DNA of 64,000 nucleotides from Amycolatopsis sp. EV170708-02-1 (GCF_022479115.1 NZ_CP092497.1:4216001-4280000), one strand, 5' to 3'; positions 1-8,794 are shown, counted from the stretch's first letter. Notes: generated by a model not told the origin, from the sequence alone. Numbers and translations: made by a program.

Positions 1-1
1 G

Positions 2-415
2 TTCCTCGCCCGCGGCCGCGAGTACCGCAGCGAGTTCCACCTGAACCCGAGCGACGAGGTGATGTTCATGGTGCGAGGGTCGATGGATCTGCACTACCGC
101 AAGCCTGAGGGCGGTTCGGACATCGCGGTGATTCCCGAGGGCGGCACCATCTTCACTCCTACCGGCATCGCGCACTCACCCCGGTTCGAGCCGGACGCCT
201 TCGTGCTGGTGATCGAGCGGCTGCGCCGTCCCGGTGAGCTGGACCGGTTCCGCTGGTTCTGTCCCGGATGCGACGAGTTCCTGCACGAGGAAGCCGTGCA
301 TGTCAGTGACTACCGCACGGATCCGGTCGCGGGCGCCTATCAGCGTTTCTACGGCGACGTGGCCGCCAGGACCTGCAAGGCGTGCGGCACGGTCATGCCG
401 GATGAGCGCCTGTGA
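2..415 (+). CDS. 3-hydroxyanthranilate 3,4-dioxygenase-like cupin (5' end outside window)
   Basis: C-terminal 137 residues of a cupin that matches bacterial 3-hydroxyanthranilate 3,4-dioxygenase, the Fe(II) enzyme that opens the ring of 3-hydroxyanthranilate to 2-amino-3-carboxymuconate semialdehyde. The frame is open from base 2. Visible are the cupin stretch HLNPSDEVMFMVRGSMDL and a C-terminal pair of Cys-x-x-Cys motifs (CPGC and CKAC), the rubredoxin-like second metal site of bacterial members. The stop overlaps the GTG of the next gene (GTGA), so the two are translationally coupled. An ACMSD-like gene two positions downstream fits the same substrate class. The N-terminal part with the first metal ligands lies outside the window. 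Confidence 0.85.
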   Translation, partial: FLARGREYRSEFHLNPSDEVMFMVRGSMDLHYRKPEGGSDIAVIPEGGTIFTPTGIAHSPRFEPDAFVLVIERLRRPGELDRFRWFCPGCDEFLHEEAVHVSDYRTDPVAGAYQRFYGDVAARTCKACGTVMPDERL

Positions 416-1677
416 CACCGATCGGGGAGCTGGTCCTCGACGCGCTGCGGGCACACCCGCACAGGGTGGCGTTCGTGCACGCGGGCACCGCGTTGTCCTA
501 CCGGGACACCGAAGAGCGGGTGCTCGGGCTGGTCGAGCTGCTGGCGAAGCTGCCACCTGGCGACACCGTGGTGCAGATCCGCCGGAACGATCCGCTGCAG
601 TGGCTCGTGAACGCCGCCTGCTACGTCGCGGGCTGCCGGTCGGCCGCGATTCCACCGGGGACGCTGTCGGAAGCCGGGATCGCCGAGCGGCTCGACCTGA
701 TCGGCGCCGCCACCGTGCTGACCGACGTCGACATACCCGCGCCGGGCGGCCCGGTCGCGGTGGCATCCGCGGACACGGTGGTGAGGCTGGCCTTCACCTC
801 CGGCACCACCGGACCGGTCAAGGGCGTGGAGCTCTCGAGCGGCGCGCTGGGCGCGGTCGCGATCATGCTTCGCGACACGCTGCCGTGGCCGGACCACCCG
901 CGCGTGCTGTGCCCGGAGCCGGTGTCGGGCGGGTTCGGCAACATGGTGGCGCCGACCTTGTCGCTGGGCGGGACGTTCATCATCCCCGAGCGGTCCGATG
1001 TGGACTCGGTACTGGACGCCGTGATCGAGTACCACCCCACGGTCCTGATGATGATGCCGCCGGTGTTGCGTGCCGTGCTGAACCATCCGCGATCCGGCGG
1101 TGTCGACTGGTCGGACGTGACGCTCGTGATCTACAGCGGCGCTTCGCTCACAAGTGACGAGGTGGACCGCGCACATGTGCTCTTCGGCGAGGTGCTGTGC
1201 CAGGTGTTCGGGCAGGTGGAGGTGCCGAAGACGATCGCGTGGAGCAGCCCGGCCGACCACGGCGGCGACCGGCGCTCGTCGCTGGGGCGGCCGTTCCCCG
1301 GCACCGAGATCCGGATCAGCGGCCCGGACGGCACGCCGCTCCCGGCCGGGCACGCCGGCGAGTTGTGGGTGCGCGGGCCGAACACCGCCTCGTCCTACGC
1401 GTTTCCCCCCGGGTCGCCGGTCCACGACGGATGGCTGCGCACGGGAGACGTCTGCCGTTTCGACGACGACGGCTACCTGCATTACGTCGACCGCGTCCAG
1501 CACGTGCTGCGGGTCGGCGGCGCCTACGTGTGCCCCGCCGACATCGAGGCGGAGATCCTGGCGCGGACCGGGCGACCCATCGGGGTACTCGCCGCCGGTC
1601 CGGAGACGGTGAGGTTCGTCCCGGGCGGGCTGCCTCGCGACGTCATGGGGCGGATCGATCGCAGGAGGCCGGAATGA
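412..1677 (+). CDS. AMP-forming acyl/aryl-CoA ligase family protein with a short C-terminus
   Basis: ANL-superfamily adenylate-forming enzyme of 421 residues, expected to activate a carboxylic acid as acyl-AMP and then the CoA thioester. The P-loop A3 motif FTSGTTGPVKGVE is near residues 126-138, followed by ELWVRGP and GWLRTGDVCRFDDDGYL (A7 region). The C-terminal subdomain is about 40 residues shorter than usual, and its terminal motif reads LPRDVMGRIDRR, with Arg where the catalytic A10 lysine normally sits. Thioesterification or adenylation may therefore be impaired, or the chemistry may differ. GTGA overlap with the dioxygenase and ATGA overlap with the amidohydrolase place it firmly in the operon. 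Substrate unknown; an aromatic or aminomuconate-type acid is a guess from context. Confidence 0.8.
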   Translation: MTPIGELVLDALRAHPHRVAFVHAGTALSYRDTEERVLGLVELLAKLPPGDTVVQIRRNDPLQWLVNAACYVAGCRSAAIPPGTLSEAGIAERLDLIGAATVLTDVDIPAPGGPVAVASADTVVRLAFTSGTTGPVKGVELSSGALGAVAIMLRDTLPWPDHPRVLCPEPVSGGFGNMVAPTLSLGGTFIIPERSDVDSVLDAVIEYHPTVLMMMPPVLRAVLNHPRSGGVDWSDVTLVIYSGASLTSDEVDRAHVLFGEVLCQVFGQVEVPKTIAWSSPADHGGDRRSSLGRPFPGTEIRISGPDGTPLPAGHAGELWVRGPNTASSYAFPPGSPVHDGWLRTGDVCRFDDDGYLHYVDRVQHVLRVGGAYVCPADIEAEILARTGRPIGVLAAGPETVRFVPGGLPRDVMGRIDRRRPE

Positions 1678-2669
1678 GCCCGCGCGTCGTGGTCGACGTG
1701 CACACCCACGCCTTGCCGATGCCGCTGTTGACCTGGCTGGCGGGCCAGGGGCTCGCCGACGTCGGCGACGGGGTGGTCCGGATCGACCCAGTCGTCTCCG
1801 GAATGCCGGAGGACGCCCCGATTCCCCTGCCCGCCGCTCAGTACGACGTCGGCGAGCGGCTCGGCGACCTGGCGCGCACCGGGGTCACCCGGCAGCTCGT
1901 GTCCGTGCCGCCGTTCGTGACCTGCGCCGACGCCATGGAGGAGGACACGGTCCTTCCGGTCGTGCGGCGGGCCAACGACGAACTCGTCGCGTTGCTCGGC
2001 GGGCACCGGGGCGTGCTCGACCCGCTCGGCTCCGTGCCGCTGGGCACCTCCGCCGCGGTGAGCGAAGCCCGTCGCTGCCTGGAGGAGCTGGGCTGTGCGG
2101 GGATCGCGATCGGTACCCGGGGACTCGGCCGGGAGTTGGACGACCCCGTGCACGAACCGTTGTGGGCGTATCTCGCCCGGCGGCGCGCGTTCGTGTTCCT
2201 GCACCCCAACAGCGTGCCCGCCGGCGGCCGCCTCGCCGACTACTGGCTGCCGCAGCTCGCCGGCTACCCGATGGAGACCGCGCTCGCCGTCGCGCGCCTG
2301 GTCTTCGGCGGCGTCCTCGAACGGCACGACCTGACCCTGTGCCTCGCTCACGGTGGCGGTTGCGTGCCCGCGCTGACCGGCAGGCTGGACCTCGGCTGGT
2401 CCCGCAAGGCGGTCGCCCGGACGACTCCCCGTCCGCCGAGCGAGTACCTGCGCCGCCTCTACTACGACACCGCCACCTTCTCGACCCCGCTGCTGGGCAG
2501 GCTCATCGAGGACTTCGGAGCCGGGCACGTGCTCGTCGGCACCGACTACCCGTTCGAACTGGCCGACACCGACCCGCTCGGGACGGTCGACGCGCTGAAC
2601 CTGACGCGGCCGGACGCCCTGAAGATCGAGTCGGGCACGATCACCGGTCTGCTCGGCGGATCGGCCTGA
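1674..2669 (+). CDS. Amidohydrolase, ACMSD-like decarboxylase family
   Basis: 331-residue metal-dependent amidohydrolase related to 2-amino-3-carboxymuconate-6-semialdehyde decarboxylase, which removes CO2 from the ring-opened product of 3-hydroxyanthranilate dioxygenase. The N-terminal VDVHTHALP carries the HxH metal ligands near residues 8-10. A later CLAHGGG stretch carries a family histidine, and LVGTDYPFE carries the conserved aspartate. The ATG overlaps the ligase stop (ATGA). Dioxygenase plus ACMSD is the known pairing of tryptophan/2-nitrobenzoate catabolism; an intervening ligase is not. The 3' end overlaps the convergent IclR gene by 29 bp. The exact substrate cannot be read from sequence. 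Confidence 0.8.
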   Translation: MSPRVVVDVHTHALPMPLLTWLAGQGLADVGDGVVRIDPVVSGMPEDAPIPLPAAQYDVGERLGDLARTGVTRQLVSVPPFVTCADAMEEDTVLPVVRRANDELVALLGGHRGVLDPLGSVPLGTSAAVSEARRCLEELGCAGIAIGTRGLGRELDDPVHEPLWAYLARRRAFVFLHPNSVPAGGRLADYWLPQLAGYPMETALAVARLVFGGVLERHDLTLCLAHGGGCVPALTGRLDLGWSRKAVARTTPRPPSEYLRRLYYDTATFSTPLLGRLIEDFGAGHVLVGTDYPFELADTDPLGTVDALNLTRPDALKIESGTITGLLGGSA

Positions 2670-3483
2670 CCTCCGCACCTGCGCCGATACCCTCGTAGCC
2701 CTTGGCCAGTTCCCGGGAAATCGACAGCGCCGCGAGCCGCAGGGCGGGCTCGACCACGGTCAGCGCCCGCGAGTGCGTGACAGTGTGCGAAACCACCGAC
2801 AGCCCCGCGACGACCCGGCGATCGGGGCCGAAGATCGGAGCCGCCACCGATACCGTGCCCAGCGACAGCTCCTCCGCGCACCGGGCGATGCCCGTCTCGC
2901 GGACCTCGCGCAGTGAACGCATCAGCAGGCCCGGCATCACGATCGTGTGCGGTGTGTACCGCTTCAGGCCGGCGGCCAGCACGGACTCCTGCAGTTCCCG
3001 CGACGCGTGCGCCAGCAGCACCTTGCCCACTCCGGTGGCGTGCAGCGGAGAGCGTCCGCCCACCCGGCTGACGACGTCGACCGAGCGGCGGCCCCATACG
3101 CGTTCCAGGTAGAGCGCCTCGTCGCCATCGCGGACCGCGAGGTGCACGTTCTCCGCTGTCGCCTCGTACAGGTCCTGCATGAACGGCAAGGACACGTCCC
3201 GCAGGGTGCGCGGTGCCGGGCAGAGCGAGCCCAGTTCCCACAGGCGCAGGCCGATCCGGTAGACGCCGTCCCGTTCCTTCTTCAGCGCCCCGAGCTCGAC
3301 CAGTTCGGCCGCGATCCGGTGCACCGTCGAGACCGGCATGCCGGTCGCCGCGGCCAGTTCGATGAGCCGGAGCGCGGGCCGGTCCTGCGAGAACGCGTTG
3401 AGCAGGGCGAAAACCCGGCCGGCCACCGTCCGGCCGGTGCCCGCCTCCTGCGAAACGCTCATGATCGGCACCGGTTCAGTCAT
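2641..3483 (-). CDS. IclR-family transcriptional regulator
   Basis: 280-residue regulator with an N-terminal winged helix (about residues 15-75, including LRLIELAAATGMPVSTVHRI) and a C-terminal ligand-binding domain (about 90-265) with the family stretch LHATGVGKVLLA. IclR proteins usually control aromatic or small-acid catabolism and are often divergent from or adjacent to their targets. This one is convergent with the dioxygenase-ligase-amidohydrolase operon, so it is a reasonable but unproven regulator of it. Two ATGs seven codons apart at the 5' end leave the exact start open (3483 or 3462). Confidence 0.85.
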   Translation of the reverse strand: MTEPVPIMSVSQEAGTGRTVAGRVFALLNAFSQDRPALRLIELAAATGMPVSTVHRIAAELVELGALKKERDGVYRIGLRLWELGSLCPAPRTLRDVSLPFMQDLYEATAENVHLAVRDGDEALYLERVWGRRSVDVVSRVGGRSPLHATGVGKVLLAHASRELQESVLAAGLKRYTPHTIVMPGLLMRSLREVRETGIARCAEELSLGTVSVAAPIFGPDRRVVAGLSVVSHTVTHSRALTVVEPALRLAALSISRELAKGYEGIGAGAEVRPIRRADR

Positions 3484-3728
3484 GGCCGCCGCCCGGGTTC
3501 GCCCGGAGCCGGGGGCCAGGGTCCTGATCGGACGATGCTACCCCCGCCGCCGATCGCCGCAAGCCACGTGCGAACAGCTCATCATCGCTTGTCTCGTTTC
3601 TGCTCCCCGATGAGTCTTCTCGATCTTGTCGTCCTGCAACGTCTGTTCCGCCGAACATGCAAGCCAGGATGCCCTCCGGCTGCAGGGCACTGCGCTACGT
3701 TGGGCCGCAACCTGCGGTGTTAACTATT

Positions 3729-3747
3729 GGCGTGATATTATCACGCC
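3729..3747. promoter_or_regulatory. Perfect 19-bp palindromic operator overlapping a probable leaderless promoter
   Basis: GGCGTGATATTATCACGCC is a perfect inverted repeat (9-bp arms, one central base) ending one base before the ATG at 3749. The hexamer TATTAT (3736-3741) inside it sits about 8 nt before the start codon, the -10 spacing of leaderless actinobacterial promoters. A repressor bound here would cover the promoter. The XRE domain of the second gene in the operon is the obvious candidate ligand. Confidence 0.7.
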
Positions 3748-3748
3748 C

Positions 3749-4387
3749 ATGGTTCATGACCATGCTGAGCGGATCCGGTCCGCGATGCTCGACCTCTGTG
3801 AGCCTCTGCACGACGCCTTCACCTTCGCGGAACAGCGTCGTCAAGTGCTGCTTGCTGACCTCAAAGGCCCGGAGTACGTGTGGTTCGGGACGCACACGGT
3901 TCGCGCCTTCGCTCACCACCGTCTTCGACAGCTCGCCGGCGAGCTCGGCGACTGGAAACTGGTCGGCAATCACGCGCGCAACGGCGAGCTGTGGCTTACC
4001 GACGACCACTACCGAGTCCGGATGCTGCACAGCCCGAACGGCGGCGTAGTTCCCCCGCCCGGGTCAAATCTCCTGCGGAGGGCCTTCTACAGCAACCCTC
4101 CGTTGACTGGCATGATCCCGTTGTTCGGCGATCTAGGCGACAAGCTGCTTGGTCTGTGGCGCATCGACCCGGAGACCGCCGCACCGATCTTCCGGATTGT
4201 GCGCACGATCGGAGAGTGGAAGTGGGGCAACCATCAGAAGGCCGACCTGGACTTCCCGCTCCCCGCGACCGCGGACGAGCTGGCTGACCTGTCGTTCGAA
4301 CCGACGGACGAAGACCTGGGGCTGGACCTGCCCCGTGACGACGAAGAAGAAGAGGGCGATTCCGATGCTGGCGGCTTCACCGGGTGA
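3749..4387 (+). CDS. Unknown protein upstream of an XRE-ImmA/IrrE gene
   Basis: 212 residues, not recognised. No signal peptide or membrane segment is visible. The N-terminal half is rich in His and aromatic residues (GPEYVWFGTHTVRAFAHHRL), the middle has a WKLVGNHARNGELWL stretch, and the C-terminus is a strongly acidic tail ending in a DDEEEEGDSD run. The start at 3749 is chosen because it follows the operator directly; upstream in-frame starts would read through the palindrome. The gene overlaps the XRE-ImmA/IrrE gene by 23 bp, so the two are co-expressed. By position it may be the effector or partner of that regulator-peptidase, but no toxin fold can be identified by eye. Confidence 0.75.
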   Translation: MVHDHAERIRSAMLDLCEPLHDAFTFAEQRRQVLLADLKGPEYVWFGTHTVRAFAHHRLRQLAGELGDWKLVGNHARNGELWLTDDHYRVRMLHSPNGGVVPPPGSNLLRRAFYSNPPLTGMIPLFGDLGDKLLGLWRIDPETAAPIFRIVRTIGEWKWGNHQKADLDFPLPATADELADLSFEPTDEDLGLDLPRDDEEEEGDSDAGGFTG

Positions 4388-5510
4388 GCGACTGCGGACC
4401 CTGCGGGATCTGCTGGGTCTCACCCAGGAGCAGCTGGAGAACATATCCGGGGTGAAGCAGTCGTGGATTTCCCAGGTGGAGACCTCGGCACGCGACGCAA
4501 CCGAGGATGGACTGCGGGCAATCGCCGACGCGACTGACACGCCGTTCGGGTTCTTCGCCGTCCAGCCGACGACGGTGCCTCTGGACTCGTTGCGGTTCCG
4601 CAAGCGGGCCTCGGCCAGCAAGGTGCTGACTCGCCGGGTAAAGACCTTCTACGCCGAGAGCTACCGCGTCAACGAGGCCTTGGTCGCGGCCGAGAACTAT
4701 CCGGCACCGCCACTGCCCTACGCTACAGCCGAGGAACTGGCGCGCGAGGACATCGAGGAACTGGCCGCACAGACCCGTGAAGCGCTCCGGCTCGCGCCGG
4801 ACAAGCCGATCCCGCACCTGACAAGGGCTCTGGAACGATCAGGGGTCGCGGTGGCGCCGTTCGTGCTGACCGACGACCCGGATGAGCAACCGGTCGCAGG
4901 CGGCCACTTCGGCGTCTCCTACTGGGGTGGTCTCGGTGAGCCGGCATTGATCGGGTACTTCCCAGGCAGCCAGGGCGACCGAGAGCGGTTCACGCTCGCG
5001 CACGAGGTCGGGCATCTCGTGCTCCACACATTCCGGCCCCGGGTCGCGAACGCGGAACGGGAAGCCGACCTCTTCGCGAGTGCCCTGCTGATGCCGCGGG
5101 AACGCGCCGAAGAGAACATCTCCGAGCGCGCCACACTGCGGGAGTACGCGCGTTTGAAGGCGACCTGGGGTGTGTCCATGCAGGCCCTGATCCAGCGAGG
5201 CTACGGCCTCGACCTCATCGGCGAAACACGCCGCCGGTCGCTGTTCGTGCAGCTGTCCTCGAAGGGCTGGCGCAAGCAGGAACCCGTGAACGTGGGACGG
5301 GAAGCCCCGCTGCTGCTGTGGACGCTGCTGAGCCGCAAGTTCGGGCAGCGTCCATACAGGCCTGCGGCCGAGGCGCTCGCGGTCCCGCCGACGATGCTGC
5401 GGTCGATCGCGCCGACGCCGGTGGATGCGACACGGCAAACGCGAGACGAGCAGGCGGCGGAGTCGCCAATCGTGGCAGTCCGCCGGATCGGCCAGGCCAA
5501 AGGTAGCTAG
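4365..5510 (+). CDS. XRE-family regulator with ImmA/IrrE zinc metallopeptidase domain
   Basis: 381 residues. Residues about 8-65 form a Cro/CI helix-turn-helix (LRTLRDLLGLTQEQLENISG, then QSWISQVE). Residues about 150-270 form an ImmA/IrrE (DUF955) peptidase with HEVGH at 213-217 and the third-ligand region EREADLFASALLMP downstream. Fused XRE-IrrE proteins act as repressors or switches whose peptidase part senses stress or cleaves a partner, as in phage ImmA-ImmR and deinococcal IrrE-DdrO. The start at 4365 overlaps the upstream gene. It most likely binds the palindrome at 3729-3747 and regulates its own operon; this is inferred. Confidence 0.88.
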   Translation: MLAASPGERLRTLRDLLGLTQEQLENISGVKQSWISQVETSARDATEDGLRAIADATDTPFGFFAVQPTTVPLDSLRFRKRASASKVLTRRVKTFYAESYRVNEALVAAENYPAPPLPYATAEELAREDIEELAAQTREALRLAPDKPIPHLTRALERSGVAVAPFVLTDDPDEQPVAGGHFGVSYWGGLGEPALIGYFPGSQGDRERFTLAHEVGHLVLHTFRPRVANAEREADLFASALLMPRERAEENISERATLREYARLKATWGVSMQALIQRGYGLDLIGETRRRSLFVQLSSKGWRKQEPVNVGREAPLLLWTLLSRKFGQRPYRPAAEALAVPPTMLRSIAPTPVDATRQTRDEQAAESPIVAVRRIGQAKGS

Positions 5511-5635
5511 CGAGCCTCGTCTTTCACGCCACGGTGCTGCTCAGGACGGGCAGCTGAATCCCGCTCGGCGGGCGACGATGGTTGAGGGCGGGATGGTGGC
5601 GTCAAGGCCCGGCGCACCGACTCAGCCCACCGTTA

Positions 5636-6238
5636 TCAGAGGCCCTCAACAAGTTGCTGCACGGCGGACGGCCCGCTGAAGTCCTCCGGCACTGCGTCCA
5701 TCAGCGTTTCGCTCGCAGGCTGGCCGAGCCAGTAGCCGGAGTTGCGCTTCTCGCCGACGACCCGGAACCCGGCGCGTGCATAAGCGGCGATGGCGCTCTT
5801 GTTCGGGGAGAGCACTGACAAGTAGACGCAGCGCAGCGCGGTGATGTGGAAGGCGTAGTCCAGCGTGAGCCGGGTCGCGTCGGTGCCCAGGCCCTTGCCG
5901 CGGTGGTCGGGGCCGAGCTGAATGACGAACTCGCCGGTGCGGACGTGGTGGTCGATCAGTACTGCGGTCGTGCCGACCGGGGTCGCCGGGGTGGTGGTGA
6001 TGTCGTAGACGGTGAACCGGAGCTGGTCGTCGGTGCCGCGGGCTTGGTGTTGGAAGCCTTCGCGCCGGTTTTTGAGCGAGTCGGGGGTCTGGCGGCCGTA
6101 GCCGACGAGGGTGCCGGGGTCTTGTTCCCACTGCCAGTATTGGTCGACGAGGTCTTCGGTGAACGGGCCGAGCCGGGCCCGCTCTCCGCGGATCCACACG
6201 ATCGGTTCGGTGTGCTCGCTAATCGCTCTCGCCTCCAT
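5636..6238 (-). CDS. GNAT N-acetyltransferase of the lasso-peptide cluster
   Basis: 200-residue GNAT enzyme transferring acetyl from acetyl-CoA. The acetyl-CoA loop DHRGKGLGT is at residues 111-119 and the C-terminal NKSAIAAYARAGFRVVGE is typical of RimJ/RimL-like members. It is the last gene of the lasso operon and overlaps the B gene by about 20 bp. The architecture A-C-B-acetyltransferase and the core peptide match albusnodin, whose acetyltransferase modifies a core lysine; here it should acetylate Lys10 and conceivably also Lys4. An in-frame GTG six bases upstream (6244) is an alternative start. Confidence 0.88.
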   Translation of the reverse strand: MEARAISEHTEPIVWIRGERARLGPFTEDLVDQYWQWEQDPGTLVGYGRQTPDSLKNRREGFQHQARGTDDQLRFTVYDITTTPATPVGTTAVLIDHHVRTGEFVIQLGPDHRGKGLGTDATRLTLDYAFHITALRCVYLSVLSPNKSAIAAYARAGFRVVGEKRNSGYWLGQPASETLMDAVPEDFSGPSAVQQLVEGL

Positions 6239-6974
6239 CGTCACGGGCCGGGATGGTGTTGAGCACCGCGAACCGCGCTGTGGACGGCGGTTCGGCTACC
6301 GGCTGTCGGTCGTCAGTCTCCACCCACGCGTGCAGCCGCACGGGATCGGCCGCCGCGCCGTGGCACCACATCACCCGTTGGCGCGAGGCGGCCAGCAGCA
6401 CCAGCACAGCCGCCGACTCCTCCAGGCAGGCGACCCGGCCCGGCGCAAGCAGCCCGGCCCGGCGGACGGCGTGAACGGCCCGGCGCGCGTGCTCGATGGT
6501 GGCTGGGCGCTTTGCTCGGTGGGAAACCCGGTTCAGCAGCCGGGTCAGCCGAGCCAGGCGCCGGCGGCGATGACCGGCGGTCAGTGTGGCGAGCACGATG
6601 GCCAGCGCCACACCGGCGAACACCGTCGTGGTGAGCGGTACGGGCACGGGCTCGGGTCGTCCGGCGGTGAGTTCGTGGGTGCCCCAACTTGGTACCCATT
6701 CCGGTCCGACTGTCGGCGTGGGCCACGGTTTGGGTCGCGCCGTCGGCTTGAGCAGCCCGGCGGCGAGGAGTTGCTCGCGCAGTGTCTGCGCCGATGCCGT
6801 GTCCAGCGCGGCCGTCTTCTCCGCGTCGCCGGTGACGGCAAGTTCGGCCCACCACCGGGCGGCGGGGCCGATCAGGGTCTCGGCATGGTCGCCGCGGTAG
6901 TTCACGATCACCGTGGCGGGTCCGACGTCTACGGCCCGGACATGTGCCGCCGCGGTGAGGTACGGGTGGTTCAT
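6219..6974 (-). CDS. Lasso peptide leader-processing protein, fused B1 (RRE) and B2 (protease)
   Basis: 251 residues. The first about 80 resemble a PqqD-like RiPP recognition element that grips the leader (ending in LREQLLAAGLLKP). After a proline-rich linker and a hydrophobic segment near 117-133, residues about 140-245 form the transglutaminase-like B2 protease with Cys183 in ACLEES and His215 in LHAWVE. It removes the leader so that the cyclase can close the ring. Most actinobacterial lasso clusters split B1 and B2; the fusion is shared with albusnodin-type clusters as far as I recall. The ATG overlaps the cyclase stop (ATGA). Confidence 0.88.
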   Translation of the reverse strand: MNHPYLTAAAHVRAVDVGPATVIVNYRGDHAETLIGPAARWWAELAVTGDAEKTAALDTASAQTLREQLLAAGLLKPTARPKPWPTPTVGPEWVPSWGTHELTAGRPEPVPVPLTTTVFAGVALAIVLATLTAGHRRRRLARLTRLLNRVSHRAKRPATIEHARRAVHAVRRAGLLAPGRVACLEESAAVLVLLAASRQRVMWCHGAAADPVRLHAWVETDDRQPVAEPPSTARFAVLNTIPARDDGGESD

Positions 6975-8794
6975 GCGGCGCCCGCTCGGGTACCGATGGC
7001 CGACCACGCCCCGCGGGGTGCGTCGGCGAGCGCGCGCAGCCACACCTCGGCGGCGATCGCGGGCTCGACAGTGGAAAACGCGACCGGCAACCCAGCGGCG
7101 GTCATGGTCAGCGTGCGGCGGAGCGCCGCCGGGTCGACCAGCCCGAGCGCGGCGAGCCGTCCGTCGGCGAGAGCGTGCAGCGCGGGCAGGTTGGCGCGCA
7201 TCCCGCCGTAGTGGTCAGGATTGAAGTCGCCTTTCGTGGAGCGCGCGGCCAGCTTCGCCGGGAACAGGTCGGAGAGTGCGGCGCCCAGCACGGGTTTGTA
7301 GTCGGCCGGGCCAGGCATGGCGTTCAGCTGCACCGATAGGTAGGCGTCGATCACGCGGGAGTCGGTGAACGGGTTCGCCAGCAGCACGCCGGCGTGTTCG
7401 GCGAGCTGGATGTCGGCGCGGGCGGACCGGCCGACCTCGGCCATGTTCTCGGCGGTGACGGTGGTGGCGAACGTCCCACCCGGGAGGTCAGCGAGCCGGG
7501 CGGCCGCGCCGTGGGCGAGGGCGGCGGCTCGGCTGCGCGCCGCTTGGGTCGCCCACAGGGGCACGGGTTCCGTTGTGTACCAGCCGATGTCCCCGTCAGA
7601 CCGGGTCATCGGGGCGGTGTCTGCCCGCAGGTCGTTCGCCAAGGTTGTCAGGGTGTCGACGCGGCTGGTGCGGGCGGTCCGGATCGCCGTGGTCAGCAAC
7701 GGCCAGGTGGGCAGCCGTCGCAACCGTGCCCACCGCATGGTTTCGGTGACGGCGCGGCGGTGGTGGCCTGTGGAGACAAGGTCGGCGAGCATGATCGGCG
7801 GCGTGCACAGCAGGCTGTCGCCGCCGTCGCCGGTGAAGTGGCAGTCGGTCCCGAGGGTGTCGCGGATCCAGCGGAGCTGCCCGGCGAACCGGGCGTGCGC
7901 GATCGTCGACGGTGCGGGCTCGTCGGTTACCGGGACCTCGTCCAGCGCGGCGTAGGGGGCGTGTTCGCCGGTCAGGGGCATCAGCCGGTGCGCGAGGCCG
8001 GGCCGCTGCGCGGCCAGCCACGCGTAGTCCAGGTCCCGACCCGAGTTGCATCCGGCCGGGTGCACGGTCACCCCGGTCACGATCCGGCCGGGCCCGGCCT
8101 GCTCGGCCGCCAGCAGCGCCAGAGCAGTGGAGTCGAACCCGCCGGACAAATCGCTGGTCAGCATGGTCGCGGTGGCCAGACGTTCGGCCACGGCCGCCGC
8201 CAGCTCGTTACGCAACCGCCGGGGTGGCGAGCCTGCCCGTGGCCGGGGCTGCCACACGCGGTTGACTCGGCTGTTGTCGCCGTCGATGGTCAGCCGGTGT
8301 CCCGGCGGGACGAGGGCGATGTCCTCGAACGCGGATCGTTCGGCAAGCAGTACCGGAACCGACGGGGCGAGCAGCCAACCGGCGAGCCGGTCCAGATCCG
8401 GCCCCGCGCCGGTGAGCCCGGCGAGGGCGCGGGAGCTGGAGGCCCAGTAGACCCCGCCGTCGGCAGGGGTGGTGTAGATCGGCCAGGCTCCGCCGAGGTC
8501 GGTCCAGATCCGGGTGGCCGCGCGGGTGACCTCGACGGTCGTGTAGCTGCCCGGCCAGCGCCAGGCCACGTCATCGGGAACCCCGCCGGTGCCCAGCTGG
8601 GCCAGTTCGGCGGCCGCGATGCCGCAGGTGCCGACCACGGCGACGAACCGCGTGCCGGACCAGGTGGTGCGCACCTCGTTGCCGGGCCACGTCCCGACCG
8701 TCCAGCACCCGGGCATCGTGGGCCACAGCCGCGCGCCGCCGATCGGTCTGCGTGGCGGCGCCGACGGCGAGGAGAACCCGCCGAACCAGCGCAT
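6971..8794 (-). CDS. Lasso peptide macrocyclase (asparagine synthetase-like, C protein)
   Basis: 607-residue asparagine-synthetase homologue that adenylates the core acidic side chain and joins it to the N-terminal glycine amine. The ATP-binding SGGFDS motif is at residues 217-222. The N-terminal glutaminase-like domain lacks the N-terminal Cys2 nucleophile (the protein begins MRWFGGF), as expected for lasso cyclases that do not use glutamine. The start at 8794 is supported by a strong Shine-Dalgarno (GAAGGAGGAAG) immediately upstream. It lies 75 bp after the precursor gene and is coupled to the B gene. Confidence 0.92.
   Translation of the reverse strand: MRWFGGFSSPSAPPRRPIGGARLWPTMPGCWTVGTWPGNEVRTTWSGTRFVAVVGTCGIAAAELAQLGTGGVPDDVAWRWPGSYTTVEVTRAATRIWTDLGGAWPIYTTPADGGVYWASSSRALAGLTGAGPDLDRLAGWLLAPSVPVLLAERSAFEDIALVPPGHRLTIDGDNSRVNRVWQPRPRAGSPPRRLRNELAAAVAERLATATMLTSDLSGGFDSTALALLAAEQAGPGRIVTGVTVHPAGCNSGRDLDYAWLAAQRPGLAHRLMPLTGEHAPYAALDEVPVTDEPAPSTIAHARFAGQLRWIRDTLGTDCHFTGDGGDSLLCTPPIMLADLVSTGHHRRAVTETMRWARLRRLPTWPLLTTAIRTARTSRVDTLTTLANDLRADTAPMTRSDGDIGWYTTEPVPLWATQAARSRAAALAHGAAARLADLPGGTFATTVTAENMAEVGRSARADIQLAEHAGVLLANPFTDSRVIDAYLSVQLNAMPGPADYKPVLGAALSDLFPAKLAARSTKGDFNPDHYGGMRANLPALHALADGRLAALGLVDPAALRRTLTMTAAGLPVAFSTVEPAIAAEVWLRALADAPRGAWSAIGTRAGAA

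Noticed and set aside
349..1503. Long minus-strand frame opposite the ligase gene
   Set aside because: Arginine/histidine/proline-rich shadow with no ribosome-binding site or family match; the plus strand carries clear ligase motifs.
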